Shown here piece after piece: positions 46,926-57,329 of a stretch of DNA of 64,000 bases; position 1 is the stretch's first letter; each line of letters opens with the position of its first letter. The stretch is from Rhodanobacter fulvus Jip2 (GTDB taxonomy: Bacteria; Pseudomonadota; Gammaproteobacteria; Xanthomonadales; Rhodanobacteraceae), in contig NZ_AJXU01000015.1 in NCBI RefSeq assembly GCF_000264315.1, positions 1-64,000 of the forward strand, in the 5' to 3' direction. The position numbers and the translations under genes were made by a program. The notes under the pieces were generated by a model that did not search any database, had not been told where the DNA came from, and saw only the letters and a program-made list of their open reading frames with translations.

Positions 46926-48398
46926 TTACAGGTCGCGCAGGCTTTCCACCATGCCGCCGGTACCGACCGCCAGCAGCTTCAGCGTGTTGGTGCCACCGCC
47001 ACGACCGACATGGTCGCCGTGGGTGACCACCACGCGATCGCCCTCGCTGAGCTTGCCCTGGTCGAACAGCAACTGCACGGCGGCGCGGGCGGAGGCCGCC
47101 AGGTTCTGGCCGGCATGGTTGAATTCCACCGGCTTCACGTCGCGCAATACCAGCATGCGACGGCGCGCATCGTCGAACGGCGACAACGCGTAGATCGGCA
47201 CCGAGGTGCGGTAGCGCGACAGCCACTGCGCGGTGGCGCCCGACTCGGTCAGCGCGATGATCGCGCGCACGCCCAGCTGCTTGGCCACCAGCATCGCCGC
47301 CAGCGCAATGGCCTGATCGGTGCGATCGAGGCGGTGACCGGCGGTGGTGAGGTCGTCCTTGGGTTCGAACTGGCGCTCGGCGCCCAGGCAGATGCGCACC
47401 ATCGCCTGAACGGCCTTGTCCGGATGCGCGCCCGCGGCGGTTTCCTGCGACAGCATCACCGCATCGGTGCCGTCGATCACCGCGTTGGCCACGTCCAGCA
47501 CCTCGGCGCGGGTGGGGATCGGCGCATAAACCATCGACTGCAGCATCTGCGTGGCGGTGATCACCGAGCGGTTGCGCTGCACCGACTCACGGATGATCTT
47601 CTTCTGCAAACCAGGCAGCTCGGCGTCGCCGATTTCCACGCCCAGGTCGCCGCGCGCCACCATCACCACGTCGGAGGCGTCGATGATCTCGCCCAGCACC
47701 GGAATCGCGTCGGCACGCTCGATCTTGGCCACCAGCGAGGCGTTGCCACCCGCCTCGTGCAGCAGGCGACGCGCCTGATGCATGTCGTCGGCCGAACGCA
47801 CGAAGGACACGGCCAGGAAATCGGCGCCGATCTCGGCGGCCAGCTTGATGTCGGCCTTGTCCTTGTCCGACAGCGCCGTCACCGACAGCCCGCCGCCCTG
47901 GCGATTGAGTCCCTTGCGGTCGGACAGGCGGCCGCCGATCAACACCTGGCAACGCACTTCGGCGCCCACCACTTCCAGCACCGTCAAAGCCAGCAGGCCG
48001 TCGTCCAGCAACAGCACGTCGCCGGCATGCACATCATTGGGAAGTCCGTAGTAGCTGACGCCGACGCGCTGGTCGTTGCCGGCAGGTGCGTCGGGGCGGC
48101 AATCCAGCACGAAGGACGCGCCGTTGACCAGTTCGATCGGGCCGTTGGCGAATTTCTCGATACGGATCTTGGGGCCTTGCAGATCGGCCAGGATGCCGAC
48201 CTCGCGACCGGCGCTGGCGGCAGCGACGCGAACCGCGGCGGCGCGTGCGCGATGGTCGTCGGGCTGACCATGGGAAAGGTTGAGTCGAACCACGTCCACG
48301 CCATCGGCGATGATCTGTTCGAGCATGCCTGGAGCATCGGTGGCGGGGCCGAGCGTGGCGACGATTCGGGTGCGGCGGGATTGGGGTTCGGTAGTCAT
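46926..48398 (-). CDS. pyk: Pyruvate kinase
   Basis: A 490-aa glycolytic enzyme making pyruvate and ATP from phosphoenolpyruvate. Visible motifs are RTRIVATLGPATDAP, VVRLNLSHG, ILADLQGPKIRI, LSDKDKADIKLAAEIGADFLAVSFVRS, VMVARGDLGVEIGDAELP, VITATQML and the C-terminal GVRAIIALTESGATAQWLSRYR. Full length. It follows the S1/P1 nuclease by 33 bp and could share its transcript. Confidence 0.96.
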   Translation of the reverse strand: MTTEPQSRRTRIVATLGPATDAPGMLEQIIADGVDVVRLNLSHGQPDDHRARAAAVRVAAASAGREVGILADLQGPKIRIEKFANGPIELVNGASFVLDCRPDAPAGNDQRVGVSYYGLPNDVHAGDVLLLDDGLLALTVLEVVGAEVRCQVLIGGRLSDRKGLNRQGGGLSVTALSDKDKADIKLAAEIGADFLAVSFVRSADDMHQARRLLHEAGGNASLVAKIERADAIPVLGEIIDASDVVMVARGDLGVEIGDAELPGLQKKIIRESVQRNRSVITATQMLQSMVYAPIPTRAEVLDVANAVIDGTDAVMLSQETAAGAHPDKAVQAMVRICLGAERQFEPKDDLTTAGHRLDRTDQAIALAAMLVAKQLGVRAIIALTESGATAQWLSRYRTSVPIYALSPFDDARRRMLVLRDVKPVEFNHAGQNLAASARAAVQLLFDQGKLSEGDRVVVTHGDHVGRGGGTNTLKLLAVGTGGMVESLRDL

Positions 48399-48431
48399 CG
48401 ATTCAGATTACCAGAACTCTTCGTCCCCATA

Positions 48432-49274
48432 TCAATGCTCGTGCGCATGTTGCGTGACGACGTCACCCAGGTGACGGTTCAACACCTCGGCCAGGCGCCT
48501 TCCCGCCACGCGCAAACGCCGTTCGGCAAGCGGGAGGCTCCTGTCCACATAGGCCGACCCGATTCGCCGTCTGGATGGATAGAAGTCCATCGCGGCGGTG
48601 AGCCGGCACGACTCCTCGGCCCACTGCGCGTACGGGTTGTCCAGCGGAGCGATCGGCCGCGGCAAGGTCACCAGCGGCCGCGAATCCAGCAGATTGGCGT
48701 AATCCCTCCAGCGCAGATGGCGCGTACCCAGCAGGCCCGAATCCCACACCTTGTGCAGGTTGCTGCCCTTGCTCTCGAACTGCACCTGATACCGGTTGCC
48801 ACCGCGGTCCGGTCGGTAACCGGCGTGCAGCGGCTGGTGCACGTCACCCACCAGATGCACCACGAACTTCAACGCTTCGCGACGCACCGCATCGGGCTGC
48901 GAACGATCGCCCAGCACCTGCACCTCCCGCGCCAGCGCGGCCACCACGCACTCGCCCTTCGGGCAATCGCGCGGCGCCACATAATTGCAGCGGTCACTGG
49001 AAAAATTGATGTAGTGCCAGCGGCTTGTGCGTTTCCACACCCCCTGCAGCGCGGGGTCGTTGCGGACCTGGTCGGGCCAGTTGGCCACATCGGCCAGGCG
49101 CGTGGTGTGCTCCGGTGCCAACAGCCGCTCCACTTCCCTTTCGGCCGCGGGACTCAGCTGGCGTTGCGCCAGTTCGGCCACCACGCTGTGTCCCAGCGGC
49201 CCCCATGCCCGGGCGGATGGCGCGACCAGGAGCATGGCCGACGCCAGCAGGAGGGACAGCCTTGTAAGCGACAT
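48432..49274 (-). CDS. S1/P1 family nuclease, secreted
   Basis: A 280-aa zinc-dependent single-strand nuclease/3'-nucleotidase. The signal peptide ends in SARA, so Trp24 becomes the mature N-terminus, which in this family binds zinc through its amino group. Other ligands are visible: WGPLGH, NWPDQVR, RWHYINF, and HLVGDVHQPLH, then GGNRYQV. The ATG at 49274 is used; an earlier in-frame start would be a TTG. It would scavenge phosphate or nucleosides from extracytoplasmic nucleic acids. Divergent from gap. Confidence 0.92.
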   Translation of the reverse strand: MSLTRLSLLLASAMLLVAPSARAWGPLGHSVVAELAQRQLSPAAEREVERLLAPEHTTRLADVANWPDQVRNDPALQGVWKRTSRWHYINFSSDRCNYVAPRDCPKGECVVAALAREVQVLGDRSQPDAVRREALKFVVHLVGDVHQPLHAGYRPDRGGNRYQVQFESKGSNLHKVWDSGLLGTRHLRWRDYANLLDSRPLVTLPRPIAPLDNPYAQWAEESCRLTAAMDFYPSRRRIGSAYVDRSLPLAERRLRVAGRRLAEVLNRHLGDVVTQHAHEH

Positions 49275-49349
49275 CACGTGCACTCGCGCAAACGCGGAAG
49301 TCTGCCACAAGCCGAATCCTCCTCCGCAGGAACAGCGCTTTCATTGTAA

Positions 49350-50423
<1,074 letters not shown>

Positions 50424-50429
50424 GACATT

Positions 50430-50507
50430 CCGGTGGGAGCGGCTTAAGCCGCGATGCTCTTCCGTTTCGTGGCGGGAAAGCATCGCGACTGAAGTCGCTC
50501 CCACCGG
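50430..50507. repeat. REP-type inverted pair 3
   Basis: Arms contain GGTGGGAGCGGCTTAAGCCG and CGACTGAAGTCGCTCCCACC, in inverted orientation. It lies directly after gap and before the convergent ferredoxin gene. Confidence 0.92.
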
Positions 50508-50520
50508 AAATACCGCTGCT

Positions 50521-50557
50521 GAAAGAAAAAGCCGGGCAATGCCCGGCTTTTTCTTTC
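50521..50557. terminator. Long bidirectional terminator between gap and fdxA
   Basis: A perfect 17-bp stem (50521-50537 with 50541-50557) with an AAT loop: AAAAAGCCGGGC on one side and GCCCGGCTTTTT on the other. It serves both strands and overlaps the fdxA stop codon by two bases. Confidence 0.95.
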
Positions 50558-50879
50558 AACGTTGCAGCAGCGGCAACTTGTCCGGCACGCCATCCCACTT
50601 GGCGGCGTCTTCCATCGCGGGGATCTTGCTGGTCAGCACCGGCCACTCGCGCGCCAGTTCCGCGTTGATGGCGAGAAAACCTTCCTGCCCGGCAGGCACG
50701 TCCAGCTCGGGGAAGATCGCGCCCACCGGGCATTCCTCCACGCACAGGGTGCAGTCGATGCACTCGTCCGGATCGATCACCAGAAAATTCGGCCCGGCGT
50801 GGAAACAATCCACCGGACACACCTCCACGCAATCGGTGTGTTTGCAATTGATGCAATTTTCGGTGACTACATGCGTCAT
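50556..50879 (-). CDS. fdxA: Ferredoxin of the 3Fe-4S/4Fe-4S (FdxA) type
   Basis: A 107-aa acidic ferredoxin. The N-terminal half has the cysteine patterns of seven-iron ferredoxins ([18 protein letters not shown], then [12 protein letters not shown]), and the C-terminal half is the extra helical tail of the Azotobacter FdI/FdxA group. A GAGG precedes the ATG. It is divergent from azurin; both are small electron carriers, but no shared partner is visible. Confidence 0.95.
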   Translation of the reverse strand: MTHVVTENCINCKHTDCVEVCPVDCFHAGPNFLVIDPDECIDCTLCVEECPVGAIFPELDVPAGQEGFLAINAELAREWPVLTSKIPAMEDAAKWDGVPDKLPLLQR

Positions 50880-51019
50880 CAGGTTTACCTCATCTGGCAG
50901 CGACAGTGTCGCGTACGGCTTGCCGCACGGCGATGATCCAGGTCAGTGCCGACGCCTGCGCGGCGGGGGCACAATCGGCCTGCAGTTTATCCATGTCCCC
51001 TCTGCCGGAGTAATTCCCC

Positions 51020-51466
51020 ATGCGCAAGTTGATCGCGATCGCCCTGCTCGGCCTGTTGTCCACTCCGCTGATGGCCGCCGAATGCGCCACCACCGTCGAA
51101 GCCAACGACGCCATGCAGTTCAACGTCAAAACCATCACCGTGCCGAAGACCTGCAAGACGTTCGCCGTGACGCTCAAGCACACCGGCAAGCTGCCCGTCA
51201 CCGCGATGGGCCACAACTGGGTGCTGGCACACAGTGCCGACGAATCGGGCGTCATCGCCGACGGCATGAAGGCCGGCGCGGCCAACAGCTACGAGAAGCC
51301 CGGCGACGCCCGCATCATTGCCCACACCAAGCTGATCGGTGGCGGCCAGTCCGACACAGCCACCCTCAACGTGTCGAAGCTCAAGGCCGGTGAGCAGTAC
51401 GCCTACTTCTGCACCTTCCCTGGCCATGCCGCGCTGATGAAGGGCACCTTGAGCCTGAGCAAGTAA
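51020..51466 (+). CDS. azu: Azurin
   Basis: A 148-aa periplasmic blue copper protein. The signal [19 protein letters not shown] is followed by a mature chain of about 128 residues. Copper ligands are visible: His in MGHNWV, and Cys, His and Met in [13 protein letters not shown] Cys pair near the N-terminus (AEC and KTC) forms the conserved disulfide. GGAG precedes the ATG. Azurin passes electrons to nitrite reductase, cytochrome oxidase or peroxidases in related organisms; no such partner is adjacent. Confidence 0.96.
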   Translation: MRKLIAIALLGLLSTPLMAAECATTVEANDAMQFNVKTITVPKTCKTFAVTLKHTGKLPVTAMGHNWVLAHSADESGVIADGMKAGAANSYEKPGDARIIAHTKLIGGGQSDTATLNVSKLKAGEQYAYFCTFPGHAALMKGTLSLSK

Positions 51467-51494
51467 GCTCGACACAAGTACCAAGCCTTCATCC

Positions 51495-51519
51495 GGGCGC
51501 GCGGTTCTGCCGCGCGCCC
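51495..51519 (+). terminator. Terminator-like hairpin after azurin
   Basis: A perfect 10-bp GC stem (GGGCGCGCGG with CCGCGCGCCC) and a TTCTG loop, followed by TTCATTT. Confidence 0.75.
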
Positions 51520-51541
51520 TTCATTTCAAGTCTCGAATCGC

Positions 51542-51949
51542 ATGAATTCATCTGCCGCACTGGACGAACCCCTCCTGGCCACGTTGGTCGACCATTTCTA
51601 CGAAAAGGTGCGACGCGACCCGGACATCGGCCCGATATTCAACGCCGCCGTGGAGGACTGGGATGAACACAAACGCCTGCTGACCTCGTTCTGGGCGTCG
51701 GTGGCGTTGCGTGCGGGCAGCTATCGCGGCAACCCGATGGCGGCGCACCGGCCGCACCCGATCCAGGCGCGGCACTTCGACCGCTGGCTTGAGCTGTGGC
51801 AGGAAACCTGCGGCGAGGAACTCGACGAGGCGAATGCCGCGCAGATGCTGGACTATGCGCAGCGCATCGGACGCAGCCTGAAGTTCGGCCTTGGCCTGCA
51901 TCCGGAAGGGCACGCTTTTGGCGCGCCGGTGGTGGGCACCGGCCGCTGA
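51542..51949 (+). CDS. Group III truncated haemoglobin
   Basis: A 135-aa globin of the two-on-two fold. It shows the group III pattern: LVDHFYEKVRRDPDIGPIF, then WASVALRAGSYRGNPMAAHRPHPI with the conserved block before the haem, and HFDRWLELWQETC. In other bacteria these proteins are linked to nitrosative or oxygen stress. It follows azurin by 75 bp with a terminator-like hairpin between, so it is probably separately transcribed or attenuated. Confidence 0.9.
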   Translation: MNSSAALDEPLLATLVDHFYEKVRRDPDIGPIFNAAVEDWDEHKRLLTSFWASVALRAGSYRGNPMAAHRPHPIQARHFDRWLELWQETCGEELDEANAAQMLDYAQRIGRSLKFGLGLHPEGHAFGAPVVGTGR

Positions 51950-51973
51950 GGGCGGCTCATCCCCGAGAGATAT

Positions 51974-52069
51974 TTGTGGGAGCGACTTCAGTCGCGATGC
52001 TTCTTCCTTTGAGGCCCGTTGTTTGGGAACCCACAAGCCAGAGCATCGCGACTGAAGTCGCTCCCACAA
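51974..52069. repeat. REP-type inverted pair 4
   Basis: Arms TGTGGGAGCGACTTCAGTCG and CGACTGAAGTCGCTCCCACA with a longer spacer of about 40 bp than the other pairs. It lies between the convergent haemoglobin and thiol peroxidase genes. Confidence 0.92.
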
Positions 52070-52090
52070 GTCGCTTCTACAGCTATTCGA

Positions 52091-52591
52091 TCACGCCAGT
52101 GCGGCGAGTGCGGCGTCGTAGTTCGGCTCGTTGCCGATCTCGCCGACGAGTTCTGCGTGCAGCACCTTGTCGTGCTCGTCGAGCACCACCACGGCACGCG
52201 CGGCCAGGCCGGCCAGCGGGCCTTCGGCGATCGCCACGCCGTAGTCATTGAGGAACTGGCGACCGCGCATCAGCGACAGGTTGACCACCTTGTCCAGACC
52301 CTCGGCGCCGCAGAAGCGTGCCTGCGCGAACGGCAGGTCGGCCGAGATGCACAGCACCACGGCGTTGTCGAGCTTGCTGGCCGATTCGTTGAAGTGGCGC
52401 ACCGAAGCCGCGCAGGTCGGCGTATCGACGCTGGGGAAGATGTTGAGCACCTTGCGCTTGCCGGCGAAGCTCGCCAGCGTGGCATCGGCAAGGTCACCCG
52501 CTACCAGGGTGAATGCCGGTGCGGCGGATCCCGCGGCGGGAAACTGGCCATTGACGCTGATCGGCTTGCCATGAAAGGTGACGTTGGACAT
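52091..52591 (-). CDS. tpx: Thiol peroxidase
   Basis: A 166-aa atypical 2-Cys peroxiredoxin of the Tpx family that reduces peroxides with thioredoxin. The peroxidatic Cys is in [17 protein letters not shown], the resolving Cys in [11 protein letters not shown], and the tail [15 protein letters not shown] is typical. AGGAG is 7 nt before the ATG. It lies 25 bp after the CopD-like gene, same strand, likely one transcript. Confidence 0.96.
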   Translation of the reverse strand: MSNVTFHGKPISVNGQFPAAGSAAPAFTLVAGDLADATLASFAGKRKVLNIFPSVDTPTCAASVRHFNESASKLDNAVVLCISADLPFAQARFCGAEGLDKVVNLSLMRGRQFLNDYGVAIAEGPLAGLAARAVVVLDEHDKVLHAELVGEIGNEPNYDAALAALA

Positions 52592-52616
52592 GTGAAGCTC
52601 CTGGGGGAATGAATCG

Positions 52617-53054
52617 TTACAAGTAGAACATGGTCTTGGCGAGAAACACGATGCCGACCATCAATGCCAGCACCACGCGGTGCGTGTGCTTGAAGCGGCA
52701 TACGTCCATCTTTCCATGGCGCATCGCCCACATCGCATTGACGAACACGCCCAGCACGGCGAACGCCAGCACCACCTTCAGCAGCAGCCAGTTGCCGAAG
52801 CGCGAACCCACGCAGGCAAAGCCGTCACAGCGGATATCGAACAGCACGCCACCGCTGACGAAAAGCAGGATCACCACCACCGGCATGAAGCGCCGCACCC
52901 GCGCCATCACCGCCTGCTCGATGCGTTGCATGGTGGCCGTATCGAACCGCTTGTGCAGCGCCTCGACCACCAGCACCTCAAACGCCACCGCGCCCACGAA
53001 GACAATGGCGCAGGCCAGGTGGAGCAGAACGATCCAGGGATACCAGGCAGACAT
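52617..53054 (-). CDS. Four-helix membrane protein, CopD-like
   Basis: A 145-aa integral membrane protein with four hydrophobic spans: [52 protein letters not shown] and [17 protein letters not shown]. Histidines in the first span (LLH) and before the fourth (FKHTHR) resemble CopD/HemJ-like proteins that may bind haem or copper. The ATG at 53054 is used; the longer frame would need a GTG at 53102. It precedes tpx in an apparent two-gene unit. Function is uncertain. Confidence 0.75.
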   Translation of the reverse strand: MSAWYPWIVLLHLACAIVFVGAVAFEVLVVEALHKRFDTATMQRIEQAVMARVRRFMPVVVILLFVSGGVLFDIRCDGFACVGSRFGNWLLLKVVLAFAVLGVFVNAMWAMRHGKMDVCRFKHTHRVVLALMVGIVFLAKTMFYL

Positions 53055-53256
53055 GGAAGCACCAGCAGCGCGCGACGAGGCCACCACTATCTGCCGCTCC
53101 ACTGATAGCTGCCATGACTTGCATCAGCCCTTGGCACGCCGCGTCGTGCCCATGGAACGGCCCGACCGCCCATGACCACTGGTAGATGACAGCCGTCGCT
53201 CGACTCTGCAACCATCGGACTCTTTTTTTGGCGTCAGCGCCCGCACAGGAGCTTCC

Positions 53257-54921
53257 ATGTCCCAAGCCAGCCAGATTCGCCGCGAAGTGGGGCCATTCGC
53301 CCTGATGCTTACCGGCCTGGGCTCGATCATCGGTTCAGGCTGGCTGTTCGGGGCGTGGCGGGCGGCGCAGATTGCCGGGCCGGGCGCCATCTGGGCCTGG
53401 GTGATCGGCGCGGCGATCATCATGACGGTGGCGCTGACCTACGCCGAACTGGGCGCGATGTTCCCCGAATCCGGCGGCATGGTGCGCTATGGCCATTATT
53501 CGCACGGTTCGCTGGTCGGTTTCATCGCGGCCTGGGCGAACTGGATCGCGATCGTCTCGGTAATCTCGGTGGAAGCCGAGGCCTCGGCGCAGTACATGTC
53601 GTCGTGGAAGTGGCAGTGGGCCAAGGACCTGTACCACCAGATGCCGGGCGGCCACGGTGAGCTGAGCACCAATGGCCTGCTGATCGCGGCGGCGCTGGTA
53701 GTGATGTACTTCCTGTTCAACTTCTGGAGCGTGAAGCTGTTTGCGCGCTCGAACACGGCCATCACGCTGTTCAAGCTGGTGATCCCCGCGCTTACCGCGG
53801 TACTGCTGATCGCCAGCGGTTTCCATGCGGAGAACTTCGCCGTGGGCATCCACGGCGAACTGCATGAGACCGACTTCCCCTCCATCCTCACCGCAGTGGC
53901 GATCGCCGGCATCGTGTTCAGCTTCAACGGTTTCCAGAGCCCGGTGAACCTGGCCGGCGAAGCGCGCAACCCGGGCAGGAGCATTCCGTTCGCGATCGTC
54001 TGCTCGATCCTGCTGGCCACGGTGGTCTACGTGTTGCTGCAGGTGGCGTTTATCGGCTCGGTGCCGCGCGAGATGCTGGCCAACGTGGGCTGGCACGGCA
54101 TCAACTTCAGCTCGCCGTTTGCGGATCTGGCGATCATCCTGGGCATGCAGTGGCTGGCCACGCTGCTGTTCATCGACGCGGTGATCAGCCCCAGCGGTAC
54201 CGGCATGACCTACACCGCCACCACCGCGCGCATGCTCTACGGCATGGAGCGCAACGGCACCTTGCCGAAGATCCTCGGTCGCGTGCATCCGAAGTGGGGC
54301 GTGCCGCGGCCGGCGATGTGGGTGAACCTGGCGGTGTCGTTCCTGTTCCTGTTCTTCTTCCGCGGCTGGGGTTCGCTGGCAGCGGTGATTTCGGTGGCCA
54401 CCATCATTTCCTACCTCACCGGCCCGGTCAGCGTGATGACGCTGCGCCGCACCGCGCCGGAGCTGCACCGCCCGCTGCGACTGGCCGGCCTGTCCGTGCT
54501 GGCCGGCGTCGCCTTCATCATGTCCACCGAGCTTTTGTACTGGGCCAAGTGGCCGCTGACCGGCGAAATCATCCTGCTGATGGTGGTCGCGCTGCCGGTG
54601 TATTTCTATTACCAGGCCAAGGCCGGCTGGCACGATTTCGGTAGGCAGATGAAGGGCGCCTGGTGGCTGGTGTTCTACCTGCCCACGCTGGCGCTGGTCT
54701 CGTGGGCCGGCAGCACCACGTTCGGCGGCAAGGGTTATTTGTCGTACGGCGTGGATCTGGGGGTGGTGGCGGTGATCGGCCTGGTGTTCTACCTGTGGGG
54801 CGTGAAGTCGGGCTGGCGCACGCCGTCGGTGGAGGCGGCGCAACTGGAAGCGCGCATCGATCCGGCCGCACCGCTGGTGCCGCCGGACGAGGAAACCGCC
54901 GAGCGCATTACCGGGCACTGA
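53257..54921 (+). CDS. APC family amino acid permease
   Basis: A 554-aa inner-membrane transporter with about 12-14 hydrophobic spans. The family motif GLGSIIGSGWLFGAWRAAQIAGPGA is in the first helix, followed by GAMFPESGGMVRYGHYSHG and FSFNGFQSPVNLAGEARNPGRSIP. It resembles bacterial amino acid:proton symporters of the YveA type more than antiporters; the substrate cannot be read. AGGAG precedes the ATG at 7 nt. A terminator follows, shared with the convergent permease gene. Confidence 0.9.
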   Translation: MSQASQIRREVGPFALMLTGLGSIIGSGWLFGAWRAAQIAGPGAIWAWVIGAAIIMTVALTYAELGAMFPESGGMVRYGHYSHGSLVGFIAAWANWIAIVSVISVEAEASAQYMSSWKWQWAKDLYHQMPGGHGELSTNGLLIAAALVVMYFLFNFWSVKLFARSNTAITLFKLVIPALTAVLLIASGFHAENFAVGIHGELHETDFPSILTAVAIAGIVFSFNGFQSPVNLAGEARNPGRSIPFAIVCSILLATVVYVLLQVAFIGSVPREMLANVGWHGINFSSPFADLAIILGMQWLATLLFIDAVISPSGTGMTYTATTARMLYGMERNGTLPKILGRVHPKWGVPRPAMWVNLAVSFLFLFFFRGWGSLAAVISVATIISYLTGPVSVMTLRRTAPELHRPLRLAGLSVLAGVAFIMSTELLYWAKWPLTGEIILLMVVALPVYFYYQAKAGWHDFGRQMKGAWWLVFYLPTLALVSWAGSTTFGGKGYLSYGVDLGVVAVIGLVFYLWGVKSGWRTPSVEAAQLEARIDPAAPLVPPDEETAERITGH

Positions 54922-54944
54922 TCCGCCCTGCCCTTGGCTTACGG

Positions 54945-54970
54945 ACGCGCGGCCATGGGCCGCGCGTTTT
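54945..54970. terminator. Terminator between two convergent permease genes
   Basis: A perfect 10-bp stem (ACGCGCGGCC with GGCCGCGCGT, loop ATG) followed by TTT on the plus strand. Confidence 0.9.
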
Positions 54971-54973
54971 CGT

Positions 54974-56566
54974 TCAGCGTCCAGCGCCGGCTGTGCGCCG
55001 CGCATCGCCCAGCGACAGCAGCGCCAGCACCGCGGCCAGTACCAGGTAGGCACCGGCGAACTGCCACACGACATGCTGCAGCGGCGCATCCAGCAGCCAC
55101 GGCAGATAGATGCCGCCGGAAAGCTCCACCGAGTGGATCACCCCGAACAGGCTGAGCGCCCCGCCCAGCAACAGGATCAGCGCGGCGCGCAGCGGGCGCG
55201 CATCGATCAGCGCCACCACGAAACTGGCCCAGATCATCGAGGTGATGATGAAGCCGTTGCCCAGCACGGTGATCACCGCCAGCTCGGAAATGCCGTGCGT
55301 GCCGTCGTTGAACAGCTGCGCGAAATGCTCGGGTGAAACGTAGGCCGGATCGCTCAGCTTGATCGTCAGCATCCGCGCGATCGCCGGGAAGAAGCTGAAC
55401 ACTACCGCCGCCGCATAACGCACCGGCGTGGCCTCGAACGCCTGTACGGTAATCCCGATCGCCACGAACACCAGGATCGGCGCCAGCACCGGCAGCGGCA
55501 GCAGTTCGACCAGGTTGGACAGGTAGCCGAAGATGCCGCCCAGCCCGATCACGATGCCGGTCAGCAGCGTGTAGCCGCTGCGTGCGCCCATCGCCTTGTA
55601 CGACGGCTGGCCGATGTACGGCGTGGTCTGCGCCACGCCGCCGCAGAAGCCCGCGGCCAGCGTGGCCAGGGCTTCCACCAGCAAAATGTCGCGGGTGGAG
55701 TAGTCGTCGCCGGCGGCGCGCGCGCTCTCGGTGACGTTGATGCCGCCCACTACCATCAGCAGGCCGAACGGCAGGATCAGCGGCAGGTACGGCACGATGT
55801 ACGCAAGCCCGTCCACCCACTGCAGGGTCGGCCACGGCAGCGCGACGCGCCACTGCCACGCCGCTGGCGCGTGATAGCCCGCGCCCAGCCAGCCCAGCGG
55901 GCCGAGCACGTAGTACAGCAGCGCGCCGACCACGAACGCCACCAGTACGCCAGGCAGTCCGAACGGCATGCGCGCCTTGGCCACCAGCGCATACAGCACC
56001 ACGCCAAGCCCGGCAAAACCGACCACCGGCAGCTTGAGGATTTCCACCAGCGGCAGGAAGCCCATCAGCACCAGCGCGATGCCGGCGATCGAACCGAGCA
56101 GGCCGGCGCGCGGCACGTGCCGCTGCACCATCGCGCCGAAAAACGACAGCACGAATTTCAGCACGCCCATCACCACCAGCGAGGCCATGCCCAGCTGCCA
56201 GGTGGCGATCGCCGCCGCATGTTCGTCCATGCCGCCCTGCTTGAAACCGAGAAACGCCGGACCCAGCACCAGCAGCGCCATGCCGATGGTGGTCGGCGCA
56301 TCCAGCCCCAGCGGCATCGCCGTCACATCGTCGCGCCCGCTGCGCCGGGCCAGCCGCCGCGCCATCGCGGTATAGGCCAGGTTTCCCAGCAGCACGCCGA
56401 ACGCGGTGCCGGGAAACATGCGCAGAAACACGACATCGGCGGGAAAGCCGAAGATGCCAATCAGCGCCGCGGCGAGGAAAGCCATGATGGACAGGTTGTC
56501 CACCACCAGGCCGAGGAAGCCATTGAGGTCGCCGGGGGCGATCCAGCGGTTGCGCGTAGGGGTCAC
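54974..56566 (-). CDS. NCS2/AzgA-like permease
   Basis: A 530-aa polytopic membrane protein with about 12-14 spans. GDLNGFLGLVVDNLSIMAFLAAAL at the N-terminus, VTAMPLGLDAPTTIGMAL and GGINVTESARAAGDDYSTRDILLVEALATLAAGFCGG are reminiscent of the xanthine/uracil permease superfamily, but it is not a close match to well-known purine transporters. The start is a GTG at 56566 with AGG upstream. It lies 28 bp after the DUF3574 lipoprotein, same strand. The substrate is unknown. Confidence 0.82.
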   Translation of the reverse strand: MTPTRNRWIAPGDLNGFLGLVVDNLSIMAFLAAALIGIFGFPADVVFLRMFPGTAFGVLLGNLAYTAMARRLARRSGRDDVTAMPLGLDAPTTIGMALLVLGPAFLGFKQGGMDEHAAAIATWQLGMASLVVMGVLKFVLSFFGAMVQRHVPRAGLLGSIAGIALVLMGFLPLVEILKLPVVGFAGLGVVLYALVAKARMPFGLPGVLVAFVVGALLYYVLGPLGWLGAGYHAPAAWQWRVALPWPTLQWVDGLAYIVPYLPLILPFGLLMVVGGINVTESARAAGDDYSTRDILLVEALATLAAGFCGGVAQTTPYIGQPSYKAMGARSGYTLLTGIVIGLGGIFGYLSNLVELLPLPVLAPILVFVAIGITVQAFEATPVRYAAAVVFSFFPAIARMLTIKLSDPAYVSPEHFAQLFNDGTHGISELAVITVLGNGFIITSMIWASFVVALIDARPLRAALILLLGGALSLFGVIHSVELSGGIYLPWLLDAPLQHVVWQFAGAYLVLAAVLALLSLGDARRTAGAGR

Positions 56567-56594
56567 GTGGGAAGCCTGTGGATGAGGGAGCGGT

Positions 56595-57041
56595 TCAGAA
56601 CGACACGTCCGCCGGCTGCGTCACGCGCAGCACCGACTGGTCGCCGGTGCGCTGCTTCCACGCCGCACGGATCGCCTCGACCTTGGCGCGGTTGGCCGGC
56701 GTGTCGGGGTAATCGATCACCAGCATCTTGGAGCGCAGCCGCTCGGGGCTGGCCTGCTGCTTGCCCTGCCATTGGCCGTAGACATCGACCACGCTGAGCC
56801 CGTCGGGAAAGCGCGTACTGACCTCGCGGTCGAGAAACTCCCGCCACGCCTGCTCGCTGATGCCCTGCTGTGGCTGGTCGGCCAGGCCCAGGCCGAAATA
56901 CAGCCGGGTATCGACCCAGCCCTGTGCCTGCGCCGGATGCGCGGCATCGCCATGCAGCACGGCGTCGGCAACGCCCGGTCGCGTCGCGCAGCCAGCCAGC
57001 AGCGCCAACAGCACCAGACTCAAAAGCAAACGAAATTTCAT
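56595..57041 (-). CDS. DUF3574 domain lipoprotein
   Basis: A 148-aa protein with lipoprotein signal MKFRLLLSLVLLALLAGC. The remainder, WVDTRLYFGLGLADQ, WREFLDREVSTRFPDGLSV and DVYGQWQG, matches the DUF3574 family of small exported proteins with no known function. The ATG at 57041 is chosen because it starts the lipoprotein signal directly. It is divergent from the TonB-dependent receptor, with a perfect palindrome between, and upstream of the NCS2-like permease. Confidence 0.85.
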   Translation of the reverse strand: MKFRLLLSLVLLALLAGCATRPGVADAVLHGDAAHPAQAQGWVDTRLYFGLGLADQPQQGISEQAWREFLDREVSTRFPDGLSVVDVYGQWQGKQQASPERLRSKMLVIDYPDTPANRAKVEAIRAAWKQRTGDQSVLRVTQPADVSF

Positions 57042-57067
57042 TAGCACATTCCCGATGATCATTTGGA

Positions 57068-57085
57068 CGTCTATACGTATAGACG
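57068..57085. promoter_or_regulatory. Perfect 18-bp palindrome, candidate operator
   Basis: CGTCTATACGTATAGACG is a perfect palindrome 27 bp before the DUF3574 lipoprotein start and 244 bp before the divergent receptor start. TCTAT/ATAGA half-sites are typical of TetR-type operators. No regulator gene is adjacent, so the cognate protein is unknown. Confidence 0.65.
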
Positions 57086-57329
57086 GGTTTGGCGATAGAG
57101 TATTGGCAGCAACGGCGCTGCGAGGCAACCACTATCTTTCGCCCGCAACGCCGCCATCGCCAGCCAGGGGCTCGCCGCAACGTGCATCACGACTATCGCC
57201 ACGGAAACCCGCCCATGCCGCGGTGTTGTCGCCGCCGCTGACGTCCTTTCCGCGGCGCCGCACGCGCCACCCTCACATCCCCGCCATCGCGTCCCCACGC
57301 ATGGCCTGCACTACCCCAAGGAACCGCTC

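Noticed and set aside
53133-53160. Inverted repeat GGCACG...CGTGCC before the APC permease
   Set aside because: Only six bases per arm in GC-rich DNA; not distinguishable from chance.
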